A stretch of 64,000 bases of DNA from Eumeta japonica. Taxonomy: Eukaryota > Arthropoda > Insecta > Lepidoptera > Psychidae. Of the stretch, positions 1 to 10,299 are shown in pieces; positions within the stretch are counted from its first letter, which is position 1; each line of letters opens with the position of its first letter. The translations under genes were made by a program, and so were the position numbers. The stretch is from the NCBI GenBank assembly GCA_005406025.1, contig BGZK01000075.1, positions 1-64,000 of the forward strand, read 5' to 3'. The notes under the pieces were generated by a model. It worked only from the letters and a program-made list of their open reading frames with translations. It ran no database searches and had not been told where the DNA came from.

Positions 1-939
1 TACAATGACTGCTTCTATTTTGGAATTTTATGTTCATCTGCGACTGTTTTAGCGCGAGCAGTTTGCTTACGCGATCAGCAATTATTTTTTTCATTTCTAT
101 ATTGCACACCGTTCTGCGGCTTTGTGTGTGTGCATTTTTTTGCCATTTGTTTTTGGTTTACCTTGAGAATTTTATATTTTTCTTCTTAGTTCATAGAAGG
201 GTCTTAGGCAGTGAATTCAACACTATAGGTCTGTAATGGTAACATTTCTTGTGCACAATATTTATAAGAGAGAATGTACTGATCGATCACTTGCACAAAA
301 TGAAAATAAATTCGTTGCACATAGGACATTTTGCTTGTAACTGGTATTAATATTCTTCTATGTCCAAAACTGAAAACAAAAATAGAGATAAAACAGTTGA
401 AGATTGCCGTTTTTCATAATCACTTTAGTATTTGAGAAGACCTTGAAATCCAAGGTTTCGTCGTGCGTATTTACACTTTATTGGCTATAATTTCCACAGA
501 GTCGATATAGCGCCGTCGGAGCCGTAAACGTGCCGGCATTATTTCATAACTCTATGCTATTTCCATTTCATTAACAGATCATTGTAATCTACCCAGTTTT
601 GATTAGATTTTCATTAAATTTAAAGCTTTCAAAATGAGACACATTTTAAGTTACATGTCGCTTAGCTATTGTGAAAACATTCATGCAATCCATAGTGATT
701 ATCTACTAGGAAAATATCAGTAAGTTTTCAGACTGCCATGTTGTTAAAGTTGTGTTATATCATAATTGTCACCATACATATATTAATACTTTAAGGTTTA
801 TATTTGCCTCTCTTTTTAGAAAAAAATCTCACAAATAAAACGTTATAAACAATGTGCAAAATTAGAAACGAATTGAATACCTGCAATAAATTTTGATTCA
901 TTAAATTGAATTCAATGATTTATTTACATTTAAAATAAT
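1..939. other. AT-rich intergenic DNA
   Basis: I see no gene, domain or repeat that I can name here. The few open frames are short and low in complexity. Confidence 0.6.
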
Positions 940-1008
940 ATGCCTAGGCGACGAATACTGGAAAATCAAGCAGAAAGACGTCGAAGTAAGTCAAATTGTA
1001 TCAGATAA
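940..1008 (+). pseudogene. Possible N-terminus of a Helitron-type ORF
   Basis: A 22-codon frame starts MPRRRILENQAERRR and ends at a TAA. The Arg-rich opening resembles the start of many insect Helitron/Helentron ORFs, which begin MPRRR with a run of Glu-Arg pairs. The frame also contains CGAA followed by GTAAGT, a good splice donor after base 985, so it could instead be a short first exon of a host gene. No Rep or helicase motif follows. It is AT-rich DNA on both sides. The call rests on recollection of the family, not on an alignment. Confidence 0.25.
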
Positions 1009-1201
1009 CTATATATATATATATAATTAAAATATTTCTTATGAAGAAGTTTTGCAATTAAAAGGAAATAAAATTAACATTTACAATAATTTTGTAAACA
1101 GATAATTTTGTAGTATTTTTGCTTTGCTCTTGTCATAGATGTTTTTTTAGTACATCATTTATTTATTTTCGACTCCTTTCGTTTTTAAGTGCCTACCAGA
1201 T

Positions 1202-1351
1202 TTATTCATGCTCTATCGTATCGAAAGCTTTACTGTAATCCACGAAACAGCAGTAAAATATTAAGTTATATTCTTTGCCTCTTTCGAAAAGTTGTCTGAT
1301 AAGATAAATGTGATCTAAAGTCGAATATCCACCAGTTGAATGTCCAAATGC
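1202..1351 (-). pseudogene. LINE reverse transcriptase fragment
   Basis: The minus strand reads AFGHSTGGYSTLDHIYLIRQ, then FERGKEYN, then FVDYSKAFDTIEH before a stop. This is the segment of a non-LTR reverse transcriptase that runs from the G-ST-DHI motif into palm motif A, where the D of FVDYSKAFD binds catalytic metal. About 50 residues remain. The wording is closest to RTE-like enzymes. There is no fingers region upstream and no FADD box downstream, so this is an isolated dead relic. Confidence 0.75.
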
Positions 1352-1497
1352 TGACTAAATCAAAATTGTATGTGCCATTATATTGTTCTTAGAAATTACA
1401 CTTGAAGTTTGGTTCCAATACATTACGTTTTGAATTTGGCAGTCTAACATGAACACCAATGTTTAAATTAAACGAATGCGAAGATAGCCTGAAAGAA

Positions 1498-1712
1498 TTC
1501 ATTCTTTTGTATCAATCGATAACGGTATCAACAACTATTGACTCTAGGCTCGATCTAAAACTCGGCTCCACCTTAGATACGATTCCGATAAAATACTTTT
1601 ACAAACGTAGTGCTACTATTTTTTTCATGATTTCCGATGCTTTCTTTCTAATCCTGATTCTGCTCCCAATTCCGATCCCAGACCAATGTGTAAATTGCCC
1701 CTCAATTTAATA
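1498..1712. repeat. Degenerate TTCCGAT-type tract
   Basis: The stretch is built of imperfect repeats of GATTCCGAT and relatives such as AATTCCGATCCC and GATTCTGCTCCC. The open frame here is a by-product of stop-poor repeats. The same kind of tract recurs near 49300, 59130, 60730 and 62000. Confidence 0.55.
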
Positions 1713-2639
1713 TTATTGTTACCTATAACCAATCGGCATGAGTAAAGAATTATTAGGTCGATTCATTCTAAGGATGAATAGAATTCATTCTAAGTTCTTG
1801 CTCATGCAAGCATAGGCACGAGCAAAAACGAGTACTGAAATAAAATCAAAACCTGTATGTTATTTTGGTATATAAGCTATATTGCCGTTAAATTTTAGGT
1901 AATTTTGTTCAGCCGTTAAAGCGTGATGGAGTAACAAACATTCAAACTTTCACATTTATAATATTAGATGAATTAAACGCTATCTTATTCATCTCAAAAA
2001 TATTCGCTATCAAATTGTAGGCATAGCAGAGTCAGACTTTTGTTCCCCATTTGTCTGTCTAACGTCTGCCATCGTCAACTTGAAAATTATTTAATGTAAT
2101 AAACATTTTGTGCTACATAAAAGTGATTTTTATCAGTCATATACAATCTAATTTTTATTAATGATTGCAAAACTGACACCTAGGTGGGGACCTAGGAAAA
2201 ACCTTTTTAAATTATTTTATGAAATAATAAAAATTTATAAGTTACATTATAAATTATACGCAAGTTATAAATGATATCGACTCGTCTCATTTTTGTACAA
2301 AGAAGTGTCACCCACCCCACACGGCACTCATCCTCGCGAGCAGCTCTCATTAACTAAGTAATTGTTATAATTATCCGCTGTACCAATAAAATTATAACAT
2401 TTTTGAATACTTATTTTAATTGATGAAATACTATCTAGTTATGTTGTTCCATAAATGAAAACATTCCACGTATTGCGTAAACTAAAATTGACAATAAAAA
2501 ATAAATATTTCATTGCTTACCTGACTATTTAAACATACTGCTGTCTTCTTTCAAAATACCTTCCGCCTTGTTGAATGCACAATCTATCACGTTTAAGCAA
2601 ATAACTTTTTAATCATTTAAGTTTGACTACAACCAAAAA
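1713..2639. other. Intergenic DNA
   Basis: AT-rich, no gene recognised. Confidence 0.5.
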
Positions 2640-5300
2640 TTGTAGCGGCTTGGTAAGTATTAACTTCGGGATTTTCCTCAAGTTTTCTTGTAGTTCAACA
2701 TTAATAATTAATATTTATGATTTTTAATAATTAACAGTCACGATTTATGGAAGTCGGAGGGTTGTATGGATTGATATTAAATTTATTTATAAATTATAGT
2801 GTACTACTATAGTATAATTCCGTATTGTTTACTAGTGAAATGAAACTAATCCGATTTTCGAATGATTTAAAAACACAAGAAGGCATTTCGTTAAAAATAA
2901 AGCAACTGACTTCTCAAACTATTTCAGATTCAAGTGCGGAACCAGGGGGGTCAAGAGGGTCATGACTCTCTCCACGCTGGGTCATTGTCTTACTATTTGT
3001 ATTCGAATTAGAGCCAGTCCTGACTGAAGTTTGTTAGTCACAGGGGTCACACATAACCCCCGTGACTTGAAGGCTGGATCTATCCTTGGTTAGATTATGA
3101 ACATATTCATGCTTCTCACCATTGCAGGGTCCATTTTACGCACTCCCGGATTATAAGCATAGCACTTATCAGTACATTAATTTTGCTCGTGGAATCATTA
3201 ATTTATCGAAATTTATTCAAATAAAAAAAAAATCTCAAAAACAGACCGTTAAATATTGTTTTATAATATATATAGTATGTAGATGCAAACAAAATAAGTT
3301 GTTTGAGTTCGTAAAATAGTACGTGAGACGAATCCCCTATCTGTTTTCAACTCTATTAACGAGATGTTAGTCTTTATCGTAAAATATGTTTTACGATGAC
3401 TTTATCGTTATTCATTATATATTGAAGATTTATAATTTAATTATATTATATAACATCGTAGTTAAACTGTGTAGTATCACGTAAATAAAATGTAAATAAA
3501 TATTTAGGTTATCAAAGTAATGTTTTATAAATGGGCCTCGATGACGAAACTTGTTCACAAGAACATAGAAAAACGAAAGAGTTGACAAAAATGAAGAATC
3601 GTAAATTATATTAATTTTCTCGTTATTGTGATTGCTTTTTCGATGGCATGGTAGTAATTTGTGGCAGTAACGACTGCGGCTATGCAATTTAAGGTTGCAT
3701 TAAAATAAGTTTGTTTAATTTGAAACTGAAAATTAGTTTTTTTTTTAACCGCAAAATTGCAAATAATTTTATTTTTCCACATCTATTGACAGTAAAAATC
3801 AGATTATGTTGGCAGTTAAAGTATTTAAACAATGATTAATATGTTGTTCAGGAAGATATTTTGAACAAAAGGCACTAGAAAAATAAGGGGAAGCAGAAGT
3901 GGATTCACAACAGCGTCCCAGTTTTGTTACTTAGAAAATTCAAATTAAAAAAATGAATTTATATTAAGAAAGTAGTACAACAAAATCATAAATTCAAAAA
4001 TAGTTTTAAATTCAACATGACATTGATAGATGACAAGTCATTTAAAAGAAGATTTATGTGACTAAAAAAAATTAAAAGATCTATTGATAAGATTCCTAGA
4101 GGCAAAAAAGTTATTTTACTTTTAATCGAAACGAATGTTGAAACTATTATAATGTCATAAAATAATCAAATTGATAAATTAGTTATTTTTGGGGTATTAG
4201 GTACCTACCTGTCTATACTAGTTCAAAGTTAATCCAAGGTAAACTCATGTAAAATAGACCGGAAATAAAATCACGATATAAAGAAAAAATAACAAAATCG
4301 CCAAAGCCATTTTATTGGAAAGTAATTATTATGTACAAAAAGGTTTTTTTATTGGAACGAAATTCTTTATCGCACGTTTAGATGTTTGGTAGTACATAGT
4401 TGTTTAATAATATACTTTATTATGATAAAAGTCAAACCAAAGTCAAATGTCAAAGTCAAATGTCCGACACGTATCTCATAGTCGTATTTTCTAATGAATC
4501 GAGAGCCAACGTCCATACCACGCTGAATACACCGTCCGACCACCGAAGTTAAGCAGCGTCGGGCGCGGTCTGTACTTGGATGGGTGACCGCCTGGGAACA
4601 CCGCGTGATGTTGGCTTTTTGCTGCATTATTTTCGTTAACACTAATAACTCTTTCATTTTTGGTTATAAAGTAATTAATAATAAAATGTTTGTTTTCATA
4701 ACTTAAAAAATACAATTTCCTTAATTTTTTGATGTGAGACATCTGTAGGTAGGTTGGACTAGGATAAAACCAAGATGTTTCAAAATTCAGGAGACGCTTG
4801 GTTTTGACTTAAACGTCTGCGCCTAGCGCTGTGCAATGAGGCAATACTGATGAAATGTAATACTAAATGTGGTTAATGAAATTCATGGTCTTTTCATTCG
4901 TAATACCTGCTTTCTCATTCCATTTATAATAATACAGTATACAACAGTGTTGGTGTTTCACATCTACCAAGTTTCCCCTGGCGCACTAATTTTGTTAATT
5001 TCATACTATCAAAAACCGTTATTTTATTTTATTGTGCCTGTTATTTAATACATAATATGTCAGTAGCGAAAAAAACTTTAGTTTATTTTTTTTATTTACA
5101 TCTAAGGAAAATCACTCTACTCAGTGTAATTATACTTTGTCGTCGCTTTTCTTGAGTTTGAATTTGCATTGTCGACAGAGCCTACAGAGCCTATATAGTT
5201 ACATTTGATGAAATAAGTAGATAAGTTCCTTTAAGTTCCTTTGAAGTAAAATTGTGAGCATGAACTTTTTCCAAAAAAATTACAAGACATGAAATAACGA
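2640..5300 (+). repeat. 5S-bearing duplication, copy A
   Basis: This stretch is collinear with 41128-46000. Shared landmarks include TTTTCTTGTAGTTCAACATT, GAAGGCATTTCGTTAAAAAT, CACGCTGGGTCATTGTCTTA, AGGGGAAGCAGAAGTGGATT, the 5S gene and CTGCGCCTAGCGCTGTGCAA. The copies differ by many substitutions and small indels, so the duplication is not recent. Copy A is continuous, while copy B is interrupted after its first 100 bases. I found no terminal repeats or transposase, so I cannot say whether it spread as an element or as a segmental copy. Confidence 0.85.
4505..4615 (+). rRNA. 5S rRNA, truncated copy (likely pseudogene)
   Basis: The sequence opens GCCAACGTCCATACCACGC and closes GATGTTGGC followed by five T, as in insect 5S rRNA. 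It is 111 nt instead of 118 in copy B. Seven bases (GGTTCTC, about nt 30-36 of 5S) are missing, in the helix III/loop C part, and two more bases differ (GACCACC, GGTCTGT). The internal control region used by TFIIIA and Pol III (GTTAAGCAGCGTCGG and TGGGTGACCGCCTGGGAAC) is intact, so it may still be transcribed, but the product should not fold properly. Confidence 0.9.
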
Positions 5301-5582
5301 ATTTAAATGTTGTTTTTGATGTGAAATTTCTTTTGGGATGGTGTGAATTGGCTTTTATGAAAAGAAAATGTGTAACGAAAAAGAGATAGCTATAAATGTA
5401 TATATAGGTTTTGGCTGTGAGAGAATAAGATAGAATGCGTTTTTATTTAGTTTTCTCCTGCATCTCCTCTTTATGCAATGATTCGTAACGGTTTGCGTCT
5501 CCACTACTATACCGTTGTATACGGGCCCGTACACGGACTCTACATACCAAGGAGACTAGACTGCATGGTGTATACTATATTC
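5301..5582. other. Intergenic DNA
   Basis: AT-rich, with a short GC-richer piece near 5520-5560. No feature recognised. Confidence 0.5.
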
Positions 5583-7399
5583 TTTTTTTTTTAGTTTAAT
5601 CCTTGCAGGGATAGGGGGATAAAAAACCTAATGAAATGCCATGCACTCGTGTGCGTGAGGTGTATCCGACAGACAAGGACCAAAACACTCTCGAAGCAAA
5701 ATGTTGGCTGGTGGTTGTCGGTATAGCTCCAATATATTGGGGCTTTGAGGACTTTGTCTACCGCGGCCGATCGGCGTAGGATGCCGTCAGCGCGTGATTG
5801 CCATATGAACAAGATTGGCATAGGAAATCACGTAGAGATTCAGCACGGGCTGAATTCTCTAGCGGAGTGACGGGAGCTCGGGAAGCGCACCGGGTGGGTA
5901 ACTGTTGATGTTGACCTTTAAATTAGCCTTTTATTAGTTTTTCGATCTCAGAGGTGAGCTCGTCGGGCGGATCTGAAAAAACATTCCGTGGCCTTTGGAT
6001 AAAATGGAGGTGCCTTGTATGATAAGGCTGACTGTAATAATGGGTTTTGTAACTATGTAGAAAAATTTTTACGACATATCTGCATGTATTTTGAGATTGC
6101 AGGGAGTTCTAGATCTCTATGAACTGTACCATTGGATGTACTAAGGTGCACCGGAAGCTCTTCTGCAGAAGTTGCTTTGCAGAATCTGAAGTTGATGGAG
6201 TGTGCTTGGGTCGGCGTGGGCTAAGATTGACGCTACGGTACCATCACCGACGTATGCATACCGCAATTTATTCCTAAGACTCATTTTGCTCTTTTTACCG
6301 CTAAGGCGTGAGCGTTTTCTAACACGCTTGATGTGATCTAAGAAATGAAGACGTAAGTCTAGTGTGATTCTTAAATATTCGTAATTATGATGGAGTTGGA
6401 AAGTTGTACGGTACAGATTCTTTCTTTTTGATTTTACTGTAGTTAAAGAAGATAACTGCTAACTCTTTCGGGTTTACCTCGATTTTCCAGATTTGGATCC
6501 ATCGAGTAAGCTTGTCGATGGCCTTCTGAAGAGGAGGAGTGATTTGTGTAAAATTGCTACCGCGTAGGTATAGAGTGGAGTCGTTGACAAAGAGCGCGAG
6601 TTGGACGCTTGTTTGCAGACGTGGAAAATCGTTTGTGTACGTGTAGTAAAGCAGCAGGGAGAGTATGGAGCCTTGAGGAACTGTGCCTCTATTCAGTCTT
6701 TTGGCAGATATGCTATTCTCATACAGGAAGAAGAAATGTATGTTCGTGAAAACAAGACGATCTGGGACTTGTAGTTGGTGGAGTTTATAAATTAGGTTTG
6801 TGTGCCATACTTTATCGAATGTCATAGCGACATCGAAAAAGACCGCCACGGTTTTATGTTTGCATTTAAAACCCTCCGAGATGTATTCGACTAGTCGAAG
6901 GGCTTGTTAGGTGCAGGAGTGATTTGGTCTGAATCCGAACTATTCGATGATAATTAAGCCCTTTCCTAATAGGTGGTCACTGAGTCGTATTTTATTAACT
7001 TTCTCGAATAGTTTTCCTAGACCGCTCAGGAGGCTGATCGGCCTATAGCTAGTGTGGAGGTCGCGAGGTTTTCCCGATTTCGGAATACTAATAATAATGG
7101 CTTCTTTCTACGCCTCGGGAAAGTAACAATTTTTTATGCAAGCATTAAAGATTGCGACCAGTAGCGCTAGCAATACCGCGGAAAAGTATTTAATTGCTTT
7201 ATGGTTTATCCCATCCAGGTTCTGTGCTTTTCTGGGTTTTAGGCTTTTGATGAGTTTTGGACCTTATCTGCTGAGACCGAAGGAAAATCATCTTTGGGAG
7301 GTAACAAAAATCTACGAAGAACTTCGTTTTCGGCACGGTTTACGTGTTCAGGTTTGTGGGGGCAGGATTTAGTGAACATTGTATTGTACTGTAAACAAC
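5583..7399 (-). mobile_element. Jockey-like LINE, 5'-truncated copy
   Basis: The minus strand carries the reverse-transcriptase half of ORF2 and the 3' UTR of a Jockey-clade element. It ends in a poly(A) tail seen as a T-run at 5581-5592. It is nearly the mirror image of the plus-strand element that ends near 13270: RT and 3' UTR blocks match in order. Endonuclease and gag are absent, the usual 5' truncation of target-primed integration. Its 5' side stops at a perfect inverted repeat (7400-7451). Confidence 0.8.
6385..6849 (-). pseudogene. Jockey reverse transcriptase (palm) remnant
   Basis: A 154-residue open stretch. It begins MAVFFDVAMTFDKVWH (motif A, the D of FFDVA), continues through NRGTVPQGSILSLLLY (motif B), then LALFVNDSTLYLRG where LALFADDTALY is expected, and ends with thumb-side residues VNPKELAVIFF. 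The catalytic FADD box has become FVND, with the first of the two aspartates replaced by asparagine, so this copy could not polymerise. The frame is broken on both sides. Part of the palm, the fragment between QVPDRLVF and NIHFFF, is shorter than in the plus-strand relative, which has IIHQYLM there. The neighbouring N-terminal fingers lie at about 6850-7370 with stops. Confidence 0.85.
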
Positions 7400-7451
7400 T
7401 GTGAGAGCATGTGAAGTTTACATTGTACTATAAACTTCACATGCTCTCACA
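7400..7451. repeat. Perfect 21-bp inverted repeat
   Basis: Arms of 21 bp (7400-7420 and 7431-7451) match exactly around a 10-base loop. It sits at the junction where the minus-strand Jockey copy meets plus-strand Jockey DNA. Confidence 0.9.
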
Positions 7452-7700
7452 TGCCGATGTGCCCGCCTAAGAGGCACCCATAGGGCAGTCACGCGCCAAC
7501 GCTATCACTATGTCGTAAAGGCCGCGTTTTAGATGAAGGCGTCATAGCGTTTTGCTTTCGTAATCGCAGAAAGAAGTTGTTCAGGAGGTTTTTAGTCCGT
7601 GAGAGTCGGACACACCCGTGTGCCCGGGTCACGGTCGGCCCATAATGGGTTTTTCTCGTCCTTCCTCACCCCTTTCGCACGGGGACAACTACAAAAAAAA
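7452..7700 (+). mobile_element. Jockey-type 3' end fragment
   Basis: A GC-rich stretch with the look of a lepidopteran Jockey 3' UTR (GAGTCGGACACACCCGTG, then CATAATGGGTTTTTCTCGTC) and ending in CAACTACAAAAAAAAA, a poly(A)-like tail at about 7688-7700. It directly precedes the 5' UTR of the next element in the same orientation. No coding sequence remains. Confidence 0.6.
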
Positions 7701-8559
7701 ATGTCTTCAGGCCAGTTCAGTTCAGTCAGATCGCTCGCCCCAAACGGACACCCCCGCGCACTCGTTCCCAGTTCTCTTTGCCTTAGCTATTGCTCACAAT
7801 TGTGTTTTCTGTGTAGATCGCCGCCCCCACTGCTCCCCGCGACCATTACGATCCTGCCAATTGAGAGTCCGCTGCGCCGCTGGCCGCCACGCTCTACACC
7901 AATAACAATCCATTTATTTCAGCTTTTAAATTCGTACAGTTTTTGAAAGTTTATAAAAACTTTCACAAACAAAACCAATTTATTTAAAATCCCTTCAGGT
8001 CAAATACTGGCTACCTAACGGTGTCAACAAGGTGATTTGCAGCGAGGTTTGGGCGCTGGTTTTTCCGCTTCAGGAAACGGAAAACCTGGATGGACCTGTT
8101 ATCACCGGCCTTGGAGGGCGCTCCTAACCGACAACAGGTGTCGGTTGCCCACCCTTCGATATCCCTAAATCCATTCTTCGTCCCCCGTTTGTTAGGTCTA
8201 TGGGAGACCTAGCTTGGAATCGGAGCCGTTAGGGCTGCTAAGCTAAAACCCGCGCCCCCGTAATTGAAAATGAAAAACATTCAAAACGACTTACAAAACG
8301 ACACATCGCGTTAGTCAACGCCCAAACAGGCCATTGTTTTCGCCGAGCTCTGGAAAGCTCGCCGGCCGGCCCGGGTCGTCTATAAACAGTCATTAGATAC
8401 CTGCGCCAGCGGCCGTCGGCCGTCACCCAAACGGTCAAGCGCGACCGTTTTCATCTAATAATTTTTATTTATTAATATTATTCAAAAATAAAAATTTTAC
8501 TGCTAATATTAAATTAATACCAAAATCGCACATAGATAAGACCTCCCGCCTACAAAGGC

Positions 8560-10270
8560 GAGGGGAGGTGATCAAAGTGCCCATGGTCACTCTGCCCAAG
8601 GACCAACTGAAAACTATTTAATCAGTTCCTATCGGAGAAGGGTATCGCAGTACCCGTTGACTCAATAAATGAGTTTATCACCGCTGCTACACCAGCGATG
8701 AACCCCTCGTGCGCACCCTCACCGTCTGTAGCCAGCGGTAAGCACTACGCCAGCGCCGGCTCCTCCGACGCCTCTACGGATCAGTTTGACGGTACCGTAC
8801 GGGGCTTGGACAGCGAACAGGACGACCCCTTCACTGCCATTGTCATTAAAAAGAGATCCTCGCCGTCACGACAACGGTGACGCACCGATAATAGTTCAAG
8901 TATGGACATAGACATCCAACCAGCCGCGCCGACTATTTTCACCAACTCACCTGCGTCCCCCGACACTCCCGTCACCCTCGTAGCTCATGTTTCGGTCTCC
9001 GCCGCCAAACAGGTAATCAGTGGATTCGATTCCGCCAAAATATCCGGTGCTAAGCCGACGGTCCGCCCAAAAGCTAAATACCTACCACCCATTTATCTTC
9101 TTAACAAAGGGAAATAGAATACAGTTTCTTCTGAGTGCAATAGATTGCACATCAACAATACCAGTGGGCACAATATGCTGCACGTTATAAAGATATCAGC
9201 CAACTCTATATCGGACTTCAGGAGCCTCAGTAGCCTCCTAATAAAATGCAACTTCCCCTTCCACACATACGCGCTCGGAGAAGAGCGCAAAATCAGGTCG
9301 GTATTGAGAAACATTCCGCTAGAGATCTCAACGGACTAAATAAAGTCAGATCTCGAAAATCAAGACTACCCCGTCTTTGCGGTACACAGGATGCACTGCC
9401 GAGATGGCTAAGAGCTCGGCCTCGTTATGGCAGTACAGCACAAATGATATACTGTCAAAGACATTTTCAAATCCCCTCCCAAAGTATCCGGTCTTAGCGG
9501 TATCACTGTAGAGGCCCCGCACAAAAGCTCAAAATTGCTATGCACAGCCCCACTGTGTTAAATGCCGCGAACCTACAAACGCAAGAATGCCAAAGCAAAG
9601 CCATGCCATGCAGAAAAGATTCTGGCGCCATCCCAGAATACATGAATCGCAACAGTGAGGGGCATCTAGCCAAAGGCTGGCCTAAAGCCTCCCATTTCTT
9701 CAAAAATATAGACGCTAACAAAAAAACGCTTGCCTGCAACATGTATTAAAATGCAGCATGTATCTTAATACATGTTGCAGGCAAGCGACTACTATGGATT
9801 TCCGCGAATCAACACCTCACACAATACAATATTTAGCTAACAAAAAAGTTACGAGCGAACCCTCCGCCCCAGCTATGAGCGACAAAAACTTCTCTACTCT
9901 CTGACTGGAAAAACTTCGAGAGCAGCCGTTGACGTCACCCGGAGTATCTCCCCCCTACCCCCTCAAAAACGCATGGTTTAGAAAAATACCCCCGAAGGTT
10001 GAAATGGAACAGACCAAGAAAACTACTCGGGATCTCCCAAGCCGGCTACAGCTAAACAGACGGCAACTTCTGCCGGTCCACTCGGAGAGAACATTCTGAC
10101 CATTATGTCCATGCTGCGAGTGGTCAATAGCCCTGAGTTTGCCTAACTAATCGCAGACTCCAGGAAAACCAGAAGTGGGGTAGACCGCCTAATGGTCGTC
10201 CTACGCCATCAAGATCTGCTTAACAAACTTGAAAAAAATATAATGGCAAATGCATCCGGGTGCTCTGTCG
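8560..10270 (+). pseudogene. Jockey ORF1 (gag-like RNA-binding protein) remnant
   Basis: ORF1 proteins of Jockey-clade LINEs package the element RNA. Fragments in order: a Ser/Pro/Ala-rich N-terminus (8698-8877, MNPSCAPSPSVASG), an acidic stretch ending FTAIVIKKR, then FHTYALGEERKIRSVLRNIP (about 9250-9320), which is the start of the PRE_C2HC domain, followed by KSDLENQDYPVFAVHRMHCR in another frame, a KVSGLSGITVEAPHKSS-like stretch, and RTYKRKNAK near 9570 where zinc knuckles should lie. Intact CCHC knuckles are not seen. Many stops and shifts break the frame, and a 23-bp snap-back hairpin sits at 9727-9787. The assignment rests on domain order and the PRE_C2HC wording. Confidence 0.75.
9727..9787. 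repeat. Perfect 23-bp snap-back hairpin
   Basis: Arms 9727-9749 and 9765-9787 are exact reverse complements around a 15-base loop, inside the Jockey ORF1 remnant. Confidence 0.9.
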
Positions 10271-10299
10271 TAATTTCGGTTGGACGCCATAAGCCGAAA

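Noticed and set aside
7599..7946. Two overlapping plus-strand frames of about 100 codons
   Set aside because: They cross the junction of a Jockey 3' UTR and the next 5' UTR; GC-rich, stop-poor DNA, not a gene.
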